Assembly: GCA_051744365.1 (NCBI GenBank)
Contig: JBNJCX010000006.1
Coordinates: 3,165 to 67,164 of the forward strand
Reading direction: 5' to 3'
Source: Gudongella sp051744365
GTDB taxonomy: Bacteria > Bacillota > Clostridia > Tissierellales > Tissierellaceae
DNA: 64,000 nt
This document shows positions 51,995 to 61,130 of the stretch, in pieces; position 1 is the stretch's first letter; every line of letters begins with the position of its first letter. Both the position numbers and the translations under genes were made by a program. The notes below the pieces were generated by a model that worked only from the letters and a program-made list of their open reading frames with translations, searched no databases and was not told the DNA's origin.

Positions 51995-53098
51995 TCATTT
52001 TAATTTTCCTCTGCAGTCAATTTCCACTTCCGCCAGAACCTCCTGATCAGATACCAGATGCAATTTTTCATAAAGATTTACCACAGGGCAGATGTGGTTT
52101 GGGAATATTTCAACTTTGTCTCCAACATGAACCATCTTGCTGAAATCCTCATTGTAAATAAGGGCGTGTTCGTCATACATTGAGGAAATGACAACACCAT
52201 CATATCCCTTGATTTTGCCAAGGCCACTTGTTGCAGTAATTCCCTTGTTTCTCTTTTGCATAGTCAAACCCTTTGCTCCAACATCCAGGACAACCCTTTC
52301 CCTGGTAGGCTTGCTCATAACCGTCGCAAGTACAGTTGCAGCATTGTTATTGAAGTGTCCAAGACCACTTGCCTGGGATGAATCCATAAATATATACGTC
52401 CCCGGTCTAATTTCAGTTACTCCCTCCATAATTGGGAAATCGTGCATAAGGGAAGGAGTCGAACCAATGCTTACTGTTTGGAGCTCAAAGCCTTCATTTT
52501 TGGCAATAGCTGCAAAGCGGAGGGTTCTTTTCTGGCTTTCATCGTGAATCTCTCGTAATTCATTTAAGTCCTCGGCACCGTAGGAGTGGCCATCATGGGA
52601 AAATATTCCCTTGAGATATATACTATCGGAAGATTTGATATACTCCAAGAGCTCAATAAAACTCTTCTCCTCAATTATACCGGATCTGTTTTCACCGACT
52701 TCGATTTCTATCAGGACCTGTGCCTTTTTTTCTTTTTCAAACACCCTGTCTATCATCTTAGCCTGAGGGATGGAATCCAGACCAAATGAAATATTTAATG
52801 TTTTCTGAAGTGCTTTTATTCTTTCCAGTTTCAATTCTCCCACTATCTCATTTGCAATAAATATATCCTTAAGTCCAGCTGAAGCCATTACCTCAGCCTC
52901 TCCAACCTTTGCAACAGTTATTCCAACCGCTCCGATTTCCTCCTGAAGAAGTGCAAGTTGCGATGCTTTATGAGTCTTTGAGTGCGGCCTTAAAGAGACT
53001 TTGCTTCTGTGGGCATAGTCCTGCATGGATTTGATATTTTTCTCCATTATATCCTTTCTGATAAGCAGGGATGGTGTATCAAGATCTCTTATTTTCAT
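51995..53098 (-). CDS. D-threonine aldolase / D-serine dehydratase-like PLP enzyme
   Basis: A 367-residue fold-type III (alanine racemase N-terminal) PLP enzyme. RPHSKTHK near residue 40 holds the Schiff-base lysine. SIGSTPSLMH and RPGTYIFMDS bind cofactor phosphate. NHICPVVNL near the C-terminus supplies the His and Cys metal ligands typical of the DSD1 family. It should split or deaminate a D-beta-hydroxy amino acid. The start ATG has AGGAGG upstream on the minus strand. Confidence 0.86.
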   Translation of the reverse strand: MKIRDLDTPSLLIRKDIMEKNIKSMQDYAHRSKVSLRPHSKTHKASQLALLQEEIGAVGITVAKVGEAEVMASAGLKDIFIANEIVGELKLERIKALQKTLNISFGLDSIPQAKMIDRVFEKEKKAQVLIEIEVGENRSGIIEEKSFIELLEYIKSSDSIYLKGIFSHDGHSYGAEDLNELREIHDESQKRTLRFAAIAKNEGFELQTVSIGSTPSLMHDFPIMEGVTEIRPGTYIFMDSSQASGLGHFNNNAATVLATVMSKPTRERVVLDVGAKGLTMQKRNKGITATSGLGKIKGYDGVVISSMYDEHALIYNEDFSKMVHVGDKVEIFPNHICPVVNLYEKLHLVSDQEVLAEVEIDCRGKLK

Positions 53099-53223
53099 TT
53101 TTTCCTCCTTAAAATCTTTACATATTAAGAATTATATACCCAAAACAAGAAAAACAAAAGGCTATGGAGTGAGCCTGGTGTTTTCAGGGTAAAATATCTT
53201 TAAGTAATTAGGAAGGTGTTTAT

Positions 53224-53964
53224 ATGGGTATTTATCAAAAGGCCTTGCTTATTGTATTTCTATCAGCGACCATATTTCTTCTTGTGATGGAAGTATATGT
53301 TACAGACGGGGATGTCTTGTCCTACAGCAGGTATATAATAATGCTCTGTCTTGGAGTGGCGACATTTTCAGGTAGGGGTGACCTGGAGGAGCAAAGGAGG
53401 CTGTCATGGGCTTTTCCCTTGATGTTGACAGGTGATTTTTTCCTCGTGTTTTCCTATACAATTGAAGGATTCACAGAAAATATCAGATGCTTTGGCTTCA
53501 TTCCATTTTCCATGTCATACATTATTATGATAAAGGTATACCTTAAGGGCTTTAGATGGAGCAACAATTATTTGTTGCCTTCGATTTTTTATGGAGTAGC
53601 CGCTTCTGCTTTGATAATTAAATTGTATCCATATGTGGATGGAATTATAGCAATTGCAGGTTTTGTTGCTTTAGGCGCAGTCACTGTAATGTCATGGGCA
53701 GGGTCTGTGGCACTCTGGAATGGATACTACAGCAAACGATCAGCTATTATGATGGCTTTGTCGGGATTCTTGATGGCTGTATGTGATTATGGCGTGGCCA
53801 TGGAGATGTTCTATCCAGGCTTTTATACCATAAGAGAAGCCATTGCAATTAATGTTGTGTGGTTGTCATATCTTCCCGGGTGGTCGATACTGGCACTTCT
53901 TGTTGTCGACAAGAATGAGACAGGTGGTGTTTATGGAAGGAAAAAACAGGTATATAATACATAA
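53224..53964 (+). CDS. Polytopic membrane protein, possibly YhhN/TMEM86 family
   Basis: A 246-residue protein with about eight hydrophobic segments. FPLMLTGDFFLVF and GFLMAVCDYGVAM, each with an Asp in a membrane helix, recall the YhhN/TMEM86 lysoplasmalogenase family, which hydrolyses the vinyl ether of lysoplasmalogens; clostridia contain plasmalogens. The match is by pattern only. The start follows AGGAAGGTG. It lies 51 bases before the thioesterase gene, probably in one transcript. Confidence 0.6.
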   Translation: MGIYQKALLIVFLSATIFLLVMEVYVTDGDVLSYSRYIIMLCLGVATFSGRGDLEEQRRLSWAFPLMLTGDFFLVFSYTIEGFTENIRCFGFIPFSMSYIIMIKVYLKGFRWSNNYLLPSIFYGVAASALIIKLYPYVDGIIAIAGFVALGAVTVMSWAGSVALWNGYYSKRSAIMMALSGFLMAVCDYGVAMEMFYPGFYTIREAIAINVVWLSYLPGWSILALLVVDKNETGGVYGRKKQVYNT

Positions 53965-54015
53965 CAGTACAATACCGTGTTGAGTGATGCAGGTTTTCAA
54001 AAGGGGGATGGAATA

Positions 54016-54432
54016 ATGGAACATAGAATTGAAGTAGGTTTAATTAAAGATTATAGAAAGATTACAGGACCATCTGATGGAACGGATTTACCAGGTTCAT
54101 TGGAGCTTTCATATCTGGTATCGACACCAGCAGTTGTAAATATGGTAATAGAGGCTTCCACCGAGATGCTGGATGACCTGCTTCCTTCGGATTACACGAC
54201 TGTGGGAACACATATAGAATTATCCCACGAAAATCCAACCCTGGTAGGGGAACCTATCAACATAAGACTTAAGGTATCAGGGGTTGAGAACAATAAAGTA
54301 TTTATTGACATTGAGGGGTTTGACAGTCAGGGCAGATTCCTTAAGGGGAAATACGAAAGACATATAGTTAACAAAAGCAGATTGATGCAGCATGCTTATG
54401 GAAGATTCCCGGATTCAACAAGCGGTTATTAA
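54016..54432 (+). CDS. FlK-like hot-dog thioesterase
   Basis: A 138-residue hot-dog protein resembling the fluoroacetyl-CoA thioesterase-like family. STPAVVNMVIEAS carries the Thr and Glu, and VGTHIELSHENPT carries the His, that correspond to the catalytic triad region of FlK. Most family members act on unknown acyl-CoAs, so fluoroacetate is not implied. ATG 54016 follows AAGGGGGATGG; the upstream open frame from 53977 has no site. Confidence 0.8.
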   Translation: MEHRIEVGLIKDYRKITGPSDGTDLPGSLELSYLVSTPAVVNMVIEASTEMLDDLLPSDYTTVGTHIELSHENPTLVGEPINIRLKVSGVENNKVFIDIEGFDSQGRFLKGKYERHIVNKSRLMQHAYGRFPDSTSGY

Positions 54433-54446
54433 AGTCTGAGAAAACA

Positions 54447-54483
54447 AAAACTTGGATATTTATTGAACAAATATCCAAGTTTT
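54447..54483 (+). terminator. Strong terminator after the thioesterase gene
   Basis: A 15-bp perfect stem, 54447-54461 with 54469-54483, with A-rich and T-rich ends. Confidence 0.88.
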
Positions 54484-54668
54484 GTGAAAAATACAATTAT
54501 GGAGATTGAGCTATATTTAGCAAAATATCAAACTGCTTTAATATAGGAAAGTATCAATATGATAGACTGAATTATATTTACAAGTATGGATAAATTGACT
54601 AGAAACCAGATTCTAGACGATAAACAATCAAAACATACATACATACAAATGTTTAAATGAAAAAGTAC

Positions 54669-54697
54669 TTGTGTAAATATGATCAGTCTGCTATAAT
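54669..54697 (+). promoter_or_regulatory. Promoter of the duplicated-domain lipoprotein gene
   Basis: TTGTGT at 54669-54674 and TATAAT at 54692-54697 with a 17-bp spacer. Confidence 0.65.
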
Positions 54698-54747
54698 CAA
54701 AGGTGTTAATTTAATATCAAACAATACATAAAATGGAGGGTTTAAGA

Positions 54748-55857
54748 ATGAAGAAACTATTAATGTTACTACTGGTATTTGCACTAAGTTTCAGTATGCT
54801 TGCAGGATGTACACAAACTGAAGAGCCAGTCGAAGAACCAGCTGCAGAAGAACCAGCAGAAGAGCCAGTTGAAGAACCGGCAGAAGAGCCAGCTGAAGCT
54901 GGATCAATTGCAAAGCTTGGTCTTGGACAAGTAATTTCAACTTCCAAGTCAAAAGAGAAAACAGCTGATGAAAATGCACAGGCACAGGCAGATGTCACTA
55001 TCGCAGCTGTAGGATTTGACGAAGATGGTAAGGTTGTTACTGTAACTATTGATGTTGCACAGACAAGAGTTGCTTTTGATGAGAATATGGCTGTAACCTC
55101 AGATAAAGAAGAGTTGGTGAAGAGCAAGAAAGAACTTGGACCGGATTATGGAATGGCAAAAGCATCATCCATAGGCAAAGAGTGGTATGAACAAATGGAA
55201 GCTTTTGAAGAGTGGATGATAGGCAAGACAGTTGAAGAGATAAAGAGTCTTGAAGTTATGGAAAGAGACGAATCTCATCAGAACGTTCCAGATGTACCAG
55301 AGCTTACTTCATCTGTAACAATCACTGTTGAGTCATATATTGCAGCTGTTGAGGAAGCGTGGAACAATGCAGTTGATGCAACTGGAGCTGAGACTGTAGG
55401 TCTTGGAATCGAGACTCACATAGACAAGTCAAAGGATGCAACTGCAGATGCAGGAGCACAGGCACAGGTTGATACTTATATGGCTGCAACAGCATTTGAT
55501 GCTGATGGAGTTGTAGTGGCAACGATAATTGACAATGCACAGGTAAGAGTTGCTTATGAGCTTGATGGAACACTTGCAACTGATACGTCAGTTGAAGGAA
55601 AGACCAAACACGAGCTTAAGGAAGACTATGGAATGGTAAAAGCATCATCCATAGATAAAGAATGGTATGAGCAAATGGAAGCTTTCCAAGAGTGGATGGT
55701 AGGAAAAGACATCGAAGAGATCAAGAATCTTGAAGTAATGGAAAGAGACGAATCACATCAGAACGTTCCTAATGTACCAGAGCTTACTTCAACTGTAACT
55801 ATAACTGTAGAAGGGTATATAGCAGTTGTTGAAGAAGCAGCTGAAATGGCAAGATAA
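54748..55857 (+). CDS. Lipoprotein with two tandem copies of an uncharacterised clostridial domain
   Basis: A 369-residue lipoprotein: signal peptide with lipobox LAGC near residue 20, then an EEPAEEP-rich linker (about 27-55), then two homologous domains of about 150-160 residues. Each runs from a K-S-K-x-x-T-A-D segment through VAFDENM or VAYELDG, then YGMxKASSIxKEWYEQMEAFxEWM and VMERDESHQNVPxVPELTSxVTITVE. The two copies are about 480 bp apart and still very alike in DNA. ATG 54748 follows GGAGGG. The family occurs in other clostridial lipoproteins, function unknown to me. Confidence 0.85.
   Translation: MKKLLMLLLVFALSFSMLAGCTQTEEPVEEPAAEEPAEEPVEEPAEEPAEAGSIAKLGLGQVISTSKSKEKTADENAQAQADVTIAAVGFDEDGKVVTVTIDVAQTRVAFDENMAVTSDKEELVKSKKELGPDYGMAKASSIGKEWYEQMEAFEEWMIGKTVEEIKSLEVMERDESHQNVPDVPELTSSVTITVESYIAAVEEAWNNAVDATGAETVGLGIETHIDKSKDATADAGAQAQVDTYMAATAFDADGVVVATIIDNAQVRVAYELDGTLATDTSVEGKTKHELKEDYGMVKASSIDKEWYEQMEAFQEWMVGKDIEEIKNLEVMERDESHQNVPNVPELTSTVTITVEGYIAVVEEAAEMAR
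55150..55850 (+). repeat. Intragenic duplication, period about 480 bp
   Basis: The stretch around 55150-55300 recurs around 55630-55780 with only scattered differences, for example GCATCATCCATAG followed by AAAGA(G/A)TGGTATGA(A/G)CAAATGGAAGCTTT. The similarity is at DNA level, suggesting a recent duplication or gene conversion. Confidence 0.8.
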
Positions 55858-55874
55858 TTCAATATGAATTTGTG

Positions 55875-55900
55875 GAGCCTGGGAAACCAGGCTCTTTTTT
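55875..55900 (+). terminator. Terminator after the duplicated-domain lipoprotein gene
   Basis: GAGCCTGG and CCAGGCTC form an 8-bp stem closed by a GAAA loop, followed by six Ts. Confidence 0.93.
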
Positions 55901-55991
55901 CATGCGTATAGTAAGTGTGATAAAAAATCATTTCAGGGGTATGATAATCATGGAAGATAAATTATCAGGAATATCCGAAGGAGGATAAATA

Positions 55992-56357
55992 ATGAAATTT
56001 TGCTGGATTACATTGACTGTCAATGATATGGATAAATCACTTGAATTTTACACGGGAATTGTTGGGTTGAAGGTAGACAGAAGGTTTAATGCAGGGCCGG
56101 ACACTGAAATCTGTTTTTTAGGGGAAGGAGAGACAAAGCTTGAGCTTATATGTGACCTGGATATAAAGCCTGATTGTCTCGGGGAAGGAATGTCCATGGG
56201 ATTTGAAGTTGATTCCCTCGATAGTCTTAGGAATCTGCTGGATGAGAAGGATATAGAGGTACATAGTGGTCCTTTTAAGCCAAATCCTGAGATAAGATTT
56301 CTTTATGTTAAGGATCCGGACGGATTCAAAGTGCAGTTTGTGGAGAATATAAAATAG
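55992..56357 (+). CDS. VOC (glyoxalase/dioxygenase-fold) protein
   Basis: A 121-residue protein with two beta-alpha-beta-beta-beta modules: FCWITLTVNDMDKSLEFYTGIVGLKV and, in the second half, GFEVDSLDSLRNLL, ending VKDPDGFKVQFVEN. The first metal ligand position of glyoxalase I (His) is Trp here, and the mid-protein His is absent, so classical glyoxalase activity is unlikely. The ATG follows AAGGAGGATAAAT. Confidence 0.83.
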   Translation: MKFCWITLTVNDMDKSLEFYTGIVGLKVDRRFNAGPDTEICFLGEGETKLELICDLDIKPDCLGEGMSMGFEVDSLDSLRNLLDEKDIEVHSGPFKPNPEIRFLYVKDPDGFKVQFVENIK

Positions 56358-56368
56358 ATACAATAGAG

Positions 56369-56400
56369 CAATGACCAGCTTCTTTTAAAGCTGGTCATTG
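56369..56400. terminator. Bidirectional terminator between the VOC and M20 genes
   Basis: A 13-bp perfect stem, 56369-56381 with 56388-56400, between two convergent genes. Confidence 0.85.
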
Positions 56401-56409
56401 ATATTTTCA

Positions 56410-57630
56410 TTATTGAAGTTCATCATCCTTGGGAAGAGATGTGAACTTCTGGGTTATTCTCGAATATATGTCTACTGCATTCATAAGGTCATCTATCTGG
56501 ACATGTTCTTCCTCAGTGTGGGCAAGGGAAAGATCTCCGGGGCCGAATACTACTGTAGGAATATTTGCATAGGTCTTAAGCAGTGCTGCATCTGACCAGC
56601 CTATACCACTTGTAATAGTAGGCTCGTATCCAATTACCTCACGTATTCCCTCTCTAACAGCAGTTACTATCGACTCATTGAAGGAAGTAATCAACGGTGG
56701 ATGATACATCGCGAGTAGACTTTCGGGAGTGACCTCGATTTTTGCTTTAAACTTCGGATCCTCCTCCTTGAGCTTGTTTATGATATCCTGATACTCAGCC
56801 ATCACAGTGTCCTTATCTTCTCCGGGAATGTATCTTCTGTCTATTCTCAATATACATTTGTCAGCTACAGTACTTTGCTCAGTACCTCCGGTTATGGTAC
56901 CGAAATTCATAACTGAGCCACCCATATATTCATCGTATTTCTCCCTGATAATCGGGTAGAGCTCCTCCTTGACCCTGCTGATAAAGGTCATAGCGTGCTC
57001 AATTGCATTTATTCCATTTTCTGGGCGGCCACTATGGGAAGCCTTGCCGTAGAATGTTACATCGAACCATTCCAGACCTCTGTGGCCTATGGCATATTCA
57101 TAATCTGATGGTTCACCAACAATTGCACCGTCGGCAGTAATTTCTGAGTTTACAATATATTCAGTTCCTTCACTTTTACCTTCCTCACCAATAACTGCAG
57201 TAAATATTACATCGCCTTCTGGGATATATCCACTTCTCTTCATAGCTACCATTGAAAGCATAAAGGAAGCCAGAGAGCCTTTCATATCAACAGATCCCCT
57301 ACCGTAGATTTTTCCGTTAGTGACATTTGCAGCAAAGGGATCTATAGTCATATTATAAGGCAATACCGTGTCAGTATGACCATTATACATAATTGACTTT
57401 CCATTGCCATTACCTCTTATTTTAGCTATAACATTCGGTCTTCCATTTATCACAGGGTGGAGCTCTGACTGGATTCCCTGCTCAATAAGGTAGTTGTGTA
57501 TATAGCTGGCAACATCCTTTTCAACTCCGGGAGTATCCTTGTGACTGGGTATTTTTATCAAGTCCTGGGTCAACTTGACCAATTCCTCCTGGGTGAAATA
57601 TTCTTTTGGGTCGAAGTTTTTGTTTGTCAA
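56410..57630 (-). CDS. M20-family metallopeptidase (ArgE/DapE/CPG2-like)
   Basis: A 406-residue zinc peptidase or deacylase. Ligands and catalytic residues: H in GHTDTV, D in GRGSVDMKG, E-E in GEEG, E in VGEPSDY and the C-terminal H in LAHTEEEHV. The lid/dimerisation domain sits at about residues 190-305 (HRGLEWFDVTFYGKASHSGRP). The substrate is unclear. It starts at TTG 57630 with AGGAAGTGA upstream on the minus strand. The transglutaminase gene ends 4 bases upstream, so the minus-strand genes up to moxR may form one transcript. Confidence 0.88.
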   Translation of the reverse strand: MTNKNFDPKEYFTQEELVKLTQDLIKIPSHKDTPGVEKDVASYIHNYLIEQGIQSELHPVINGRPNVIAKIRGNGNGKSIMYNGHTDTVLPYNMTIDPFAANVTNGKIYGRGSVDMKGSLASFMLSMVAMKRSGYIPEGDVIFTAVIGEEGKSEGTEYIVNSEITADGAIVGEPSDYEYAIGHRGLEWFDVTFYGKASHSGRPENGINAIEHAMTFISRVKEELYPIIREKYDEYMGGSVMNFGTITGGTEQSTVADKCILRIDRRYIPGEDKDTVMAEYQDIINKLKEEDPKFKAKIEVTPESLLAMYHPPLITSFNESIVTAVREGIREVIGYEPTITSGIGWSDAALLKTYANIPTVVFGPGDLSLAHTEEEHVQIDDLMNAVDIYSRITQKFTSLPKDDELQ

Positions 57631-57634
57631 ATTA

Positions 57635-59932
57635 TCACTTCCTTTTCTGTTTGCTAATATTGTGGATTAAACTTATAAATCTCTTAAGGGTATATGTTAA
57701 GATTCCAAGATGTCTTTTTAGTTGTTCCTCCAGTTTTACACCATAAGATTCCATGGACTCCACTTCCTCAGTTCCAGGTAAATAGCTGCCGTATTTGGTT
57801 TTAACAAATAAATCTGTAGCCTGTTTGAAGCCAAATTTACCAAAATCATGAAATTTGTGGGATATCCTATGTGCATACTCAAAATGTGTTTCACCCGGAT
57901 TGGTTTCATAGCCAAGATCTTGTATGATCTGAGCTATATTCTCGTATTGATAAAGAATTTTATCTCGAGGACTCCAGGTAGCATAGAGCTCCTTCTCCTT
58001 TTTTTCTTGGTATATTCCTCTGACAAATTTCCACGCTACTATTAAGGATACCACAACCAATGCCCAGAATGCAAATCTGGAAATGCTGTATAAAGGATTC
58101 TGACCCTGGCCATTCTCTGAATCAATGCCATCTGAGGTGCCTTCATCAACACCTTCGTCTCTTCCATCTACAGACTCGGGGTCTCTGCTCACGCCTTCTG
58201 ATAAATCTCCGTCAGGTTGATACTCCAAATCAGGATTGTAGTCCAGAAGTCTAGCCTGTAGAGGATAAGCAGGTGTAGGCTCAAACATCATCCAACCGAC
58301 AGGTTCAATATAAGCCTCAACCCATGTATGTGCGTTGCTATTCCTTACCTGATAAATTCCAGGGGCTGATTCCTGCTTGACCAGAAATCCCTCAACATAT
58401 CTTGCGGGAATTCCTTCTATTCTTAACATAACAGTCATTGCAGATGCAAAATAGGTACAATATCCCTCTTTATCCTGAAATAGGAAGTGGTCCACAAAAT
58501 CCGAATTTTCAGGTACGTGTGGAACATCCAGATTATAAATAAAATTATCGCGGAGATGTTTTTCTATTGCAAAAGCCTTCTGTACAGGGAATTCTTCAGA
58601 ATCTGTTATGGACTGTGTAAGTTCAATTGTTCTATCGGTGATCCCATCAGGGAGCTGAAGATAAAGTTCGGAGTCTCTTAAGTTCTCCAGGCTTTTATTT
58701 ATTCCCCTGTCTACTTGAATTCCATAGGAACGGGGAACATATGACCTTATAAAGTAGGATTCACCGATGTAAATCCCATCCGGGTATATGATGGCAAAAT
58801 CATCGCTTACAAGAGCAGAACTCTCCTCATCAGTATTAAGGGAAGAGGGAATATAAGGGCTGAAGATTGTCGTTGAAGAAATGCTCTCATTTGTTATTGA
58901 GAAGTTTACCACTCTGTAGAAAAGGTCCTTCTCAACTGCAGATAAACCAGAAAAATCAGTATTGTTTTGAACTGTTCGGAAGGTTAATGGATTTGTTTCC
59001 CAGCCTCTTCCTGTATAGTGGTGGGTTATATTGCCTCTCAGATAATTTACCCGATCACCTCTGATGGTCATTACCACAGTATCATCGATTGTGACAGGGC
59101 CACCAAGACTTGTTGAATCTGTCTGAAATCCTGTTGTAGAGAAATCAAATGACAGGGCATTGCCAGCCGTTCTTCTCCCTGATTCAGCTGAGCGAAGCTC
59201 CTGGATGACAGGAAAAGCAGATGTTATCCTCTGATTAAGCCATGGCCACCGAATATAGTCAGGTGTTCCAGGCAAGCCGGCAGCCAATACCACAATAATG
59301 AGGCTATAGTAGATTACTGCACTTATCCAGTCAGGGTAAAGCTTTGTTACGTTGCCTTCTTCACTTTGATTTTCTTTTGAAGCTGTCATCAGAAGGGAAT
59401 CATATCCCAGGATAAGCAGATATGAAAAAATAAATATCGTCATAAGAACTAAAGCCTGGTCGTAGAAGCTGTACCAGTAGATAAGGAAAATCGGCATATA
59501 AAGCATGGGAATCAGTATTCTGCTCCGATTATTGAATAAAACAAGGCCGGTAAAAAGTGAAATTGCCGCCAGTAGAATAATCCACAAAGGGAGTCTGTTG
59601 TCCAGACTTATATTTTCAACACCTGCAATGTTGTTAATCACATTGTTTACAAGGTTAAAAAAGCTGTCAATAAAACTTCCGTAAACTTCTGGTTGGAATC
59701 TTTGCATGACAAAGGTTGTAATTATGGAAAGAATAATCAGCCCATAAAGATACAAGGGCTTAATAACAAGAAACCTGAAAATTAAACTTATGACAATGAC
59801 AAAGCCCAGCTGGGTCCAAAACCCAGATTTGAGGCTCATACCTATGGCAAACATCCTGGCGAGGACGAAGACCATCAGCAGGTATGCAATGTTTATAATT
59901 GGTTTTTTTGAATTTCTTCGAATTTTAGTCAT
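57635..59932 (-). CDS. Membrane transglutaminase-like protein (TgpA/DUF3488 type)
   Basis: A 765-residue protein with about six N-terminal membrane helices (up to about residue 235), an extracytoplasmic region with a transglutaminase core, another membrane helix near residue 630 (FAFWALVVVSLIVAW) and a C-terminal cytosolic DUF4129-like tail. The catalytic Cys is in EGYCTYFASAMTVML and the His in NAHTWVEAYI. The third position is Glu (MMFEPTP) instead of the usual Asp. The start at 59932 follows GGAGGTG. It overlaps the DUF58 gene by 8 bases. The MoxR-DUF58-transglutaminase trio is widespread, with function not firmly known. Confidence 0.88.
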   Translation of the reverse strand: MTKIRRNSKKPIINIAYLLMVFVLARMFAIGMSLKSGFWTQLGFVIVISLIFRFLVIKPLYLYGLIILSIITTFVMQRFQPEVYGSFIDSFFNLVNNVINNIAGVENISLDNRLPLWIILLAAISLFTGLVLFNNRSRILIPMLYMPIFLIYWYSFYDQALVLMTIFIFSYLLILGYDSLLMTASKENQSEEGNVTKLYPDWISAVIYYSLIIVVLAAGLPGTPDYIRWPWLNQRITSAFPVIQELRSAESGRRTAGNALSFDFSTTGFQTDSTSLGGPVTIDDTVVMTIRGDRVNYLRGNITHHYTGRGWETNPLTFRTVQNNTDFSGLSAVEKDLFYRVVNFSITNESISSTTIFSPYIPSSLNTDEESSALVSDDFAIIYPDGIYIGESYFIRSYVPRSYGIQVDRGINKSLENLRDSELYLQLPDGITDRTIELTQSITDSEEFPVQKAFAIEKHLRDNFIYNLDVPHVPENSDFVDHFLFQDKEGYCTYFASAMTVMLRIEGIPARYVEGFLVKQESAPGIYQVRNSNAHTWVEAYIEPVGWMMFEPTPAYPLQARLLDYNPDLEYQPDGDLSEGVSRDPESVDGRDEGVDEGTSDGIDSENGQGQNPLYSISRFAFWALVVVSLIVAWKFVRGIYQEKKEKELYATWSPRDKILYQYENIAQIIQDLGYETNPGETHFEYAHRISHKFHDFGKFGFKQATDLFVKTKYGSYLPGTEEVESMESYGVKLEEQLKRHLGILTYTLKRFISLIHNISKQKRK

Positions 59933-61130
59933 AATGCACCTCCAGTACTTCAGCAATACTCTGACTGGAGTCAATTATAAAAACAGGGATCTTATCCTCC
60001 CGTAGTCTCCCTACCACCTGATTATCTCTGTATCCGGAATGTGACATTCTATCAGATATGGATATTACAACAGGATTCAATCCCTTGTAATCAAGCTCCA
60101 TTGCAGCAGATGCACTAAAGCTGTCAAGGCAGGGGGTAATCAGTATTGTACTGGAGCCCTTTCTGATTTTATCAATCTGAGTTTCCAGAAGCTGAGAGAG
60201 TCTTGCTTTTCCACTTCCTGTATACATTGCAAAGCTTTTCAGAAAAGGCTTGAATTGATTGTACTCCCGTCCCTCCAGTCTATTAATCTTACTATTGTTT
60301 TCATAGTTCAATGAAACTGAGATGTTTCGAACCAAACAATAATGAACTATGCTAGTTGCAACCTCTACAACCTTGTCTTCAAGTCTTCGGTCTTGGTCAT
60401 TTTTATAGACGGCAGTGTAACTGTCCATAAATATCTCAACATTTGTATCTCCCCTAGTTTCAAACTCCTTAACTACGGGAATGTCCTTCTTTGATGTTGC
60501 CTTCCAGTGTATTGTTCGTATAGAATCGCCATCCCTATATTCCCTAAGGGATGAAATCCTGCTTTTATCCCTGTAGGAATTGTCGGTTATATAAAGCTCT
60601 CCTAATTGCATGCCCACAGGTATTCTGAAGGAGCTCAGCTGAATAAGCTCAGGGAACACTACAAGAGATATATATGATTGTATGTATTTATTGAAGCTGT
60701 AAAGTCCAAAGACATCCTTTATGGTTATATGAAAGCCCCCCACTCTGTAGAAGCCTCTACGACGTATAAGAGGGCTTTCAGTCGTTGAAAAGATTTCTTT
60801 TTTCTTAAGGGATAAGGGAATATGATTTAGGTTGCTGTCACCTAAGTCCTTTGAAAGATCCGGTGAGAATATGATGTATGGAAAACTGATAAAGGAACTG
60901 TTTCTAATAAGGTATCTTATATTAACAACATCCCCTGGGAAAAATTCCCCGGAGCCAACCTCAACAGTTCCTGATATGAAAACAAGTGCCAGTGCACTGT
61001 GAGCAAGGGGCAGCAATAGATAAAGAATAAGTGCATGAAAAATAAGGTAGGGGATTTTTCCTCCTACCAGCAGGGCAAAAATAATTGAAATAACAAGGAG
61101 AGTAAATGCTGTAACAATTTTCTTATTCAT
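59925..61130 (-). CDS. DUF58-domain membrane protein
   Basis: A 401-residue protein with two N-terminal hydrophobic helices (about 5-55), a beta-rich segment, and a C-terminal DUF58/vWA-like domain. The family hallmark SLREYRDGDSIRTIHWKATSKKD is at about residues 193-215; FMDSY near residue 242 resembles a degenerate MIDAS strand. It probably works with the MoxR ATPase encoded just upstream (overlap 8 bases). Confidence 0.9.
   Translation of the reverse strand: MNKKIVTAFTLLVISIIFALLVGGKIPYLIFHALILYLLLPLAHSALALVFISGTVEVGSGEFFPGDVVNIRYLIRNSSFISFPYIIFSPDLSKDLGDSNLNHIPLSLKKKEIFSTTESPLIRRRGFYRVGGFHITIKDVFGLYSFNKYIQSYISLVVFPELIQLSSFRIPVGMQLGELYITDNSYRDKSRISSLREYRDGDSIRTIHWKATSKKDIPVVKEFETRGDTNVEIFMDSYTAVYKNDQDRRLEDKVVEVATSIVHYCLVRNISVSLNYENNSKINRLEGREYNQFKPFLKSFAMYTGSGKARLSQLLETQIDKIRKGSSTILITPCLDSFSASAAMELDYKGLNPVVISISDRMSHSGYRDNQVVGRLREDKIPVFIIDSSQSIAEVLEVHYD

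Larger units (their letters stand above)
54433..54747. other. Intergenic region with terminator and lipoprotein promoter
   Basis: It contains the terminator at 54447-54483, an AT-rich stretch with a short CATA-type run near 54635, and the promoter at 54669-54697. No further gene is visible. Confidence 0.6.

Noticed and set aside
53977..54015. N-terminal extension of the FlK-like thioesterase
   Set aside because: No ribosome binding site, and the family core starts after ATG 54016.
54840..54900. Low-complexity repeat (GAAGAACCAGCAGAAGAGCC type) as a CRISPR or satellite
   Set aside because: It is an in-frame EEPAEEP linker of the lipoprotein, with short imperfect units and no spacers.
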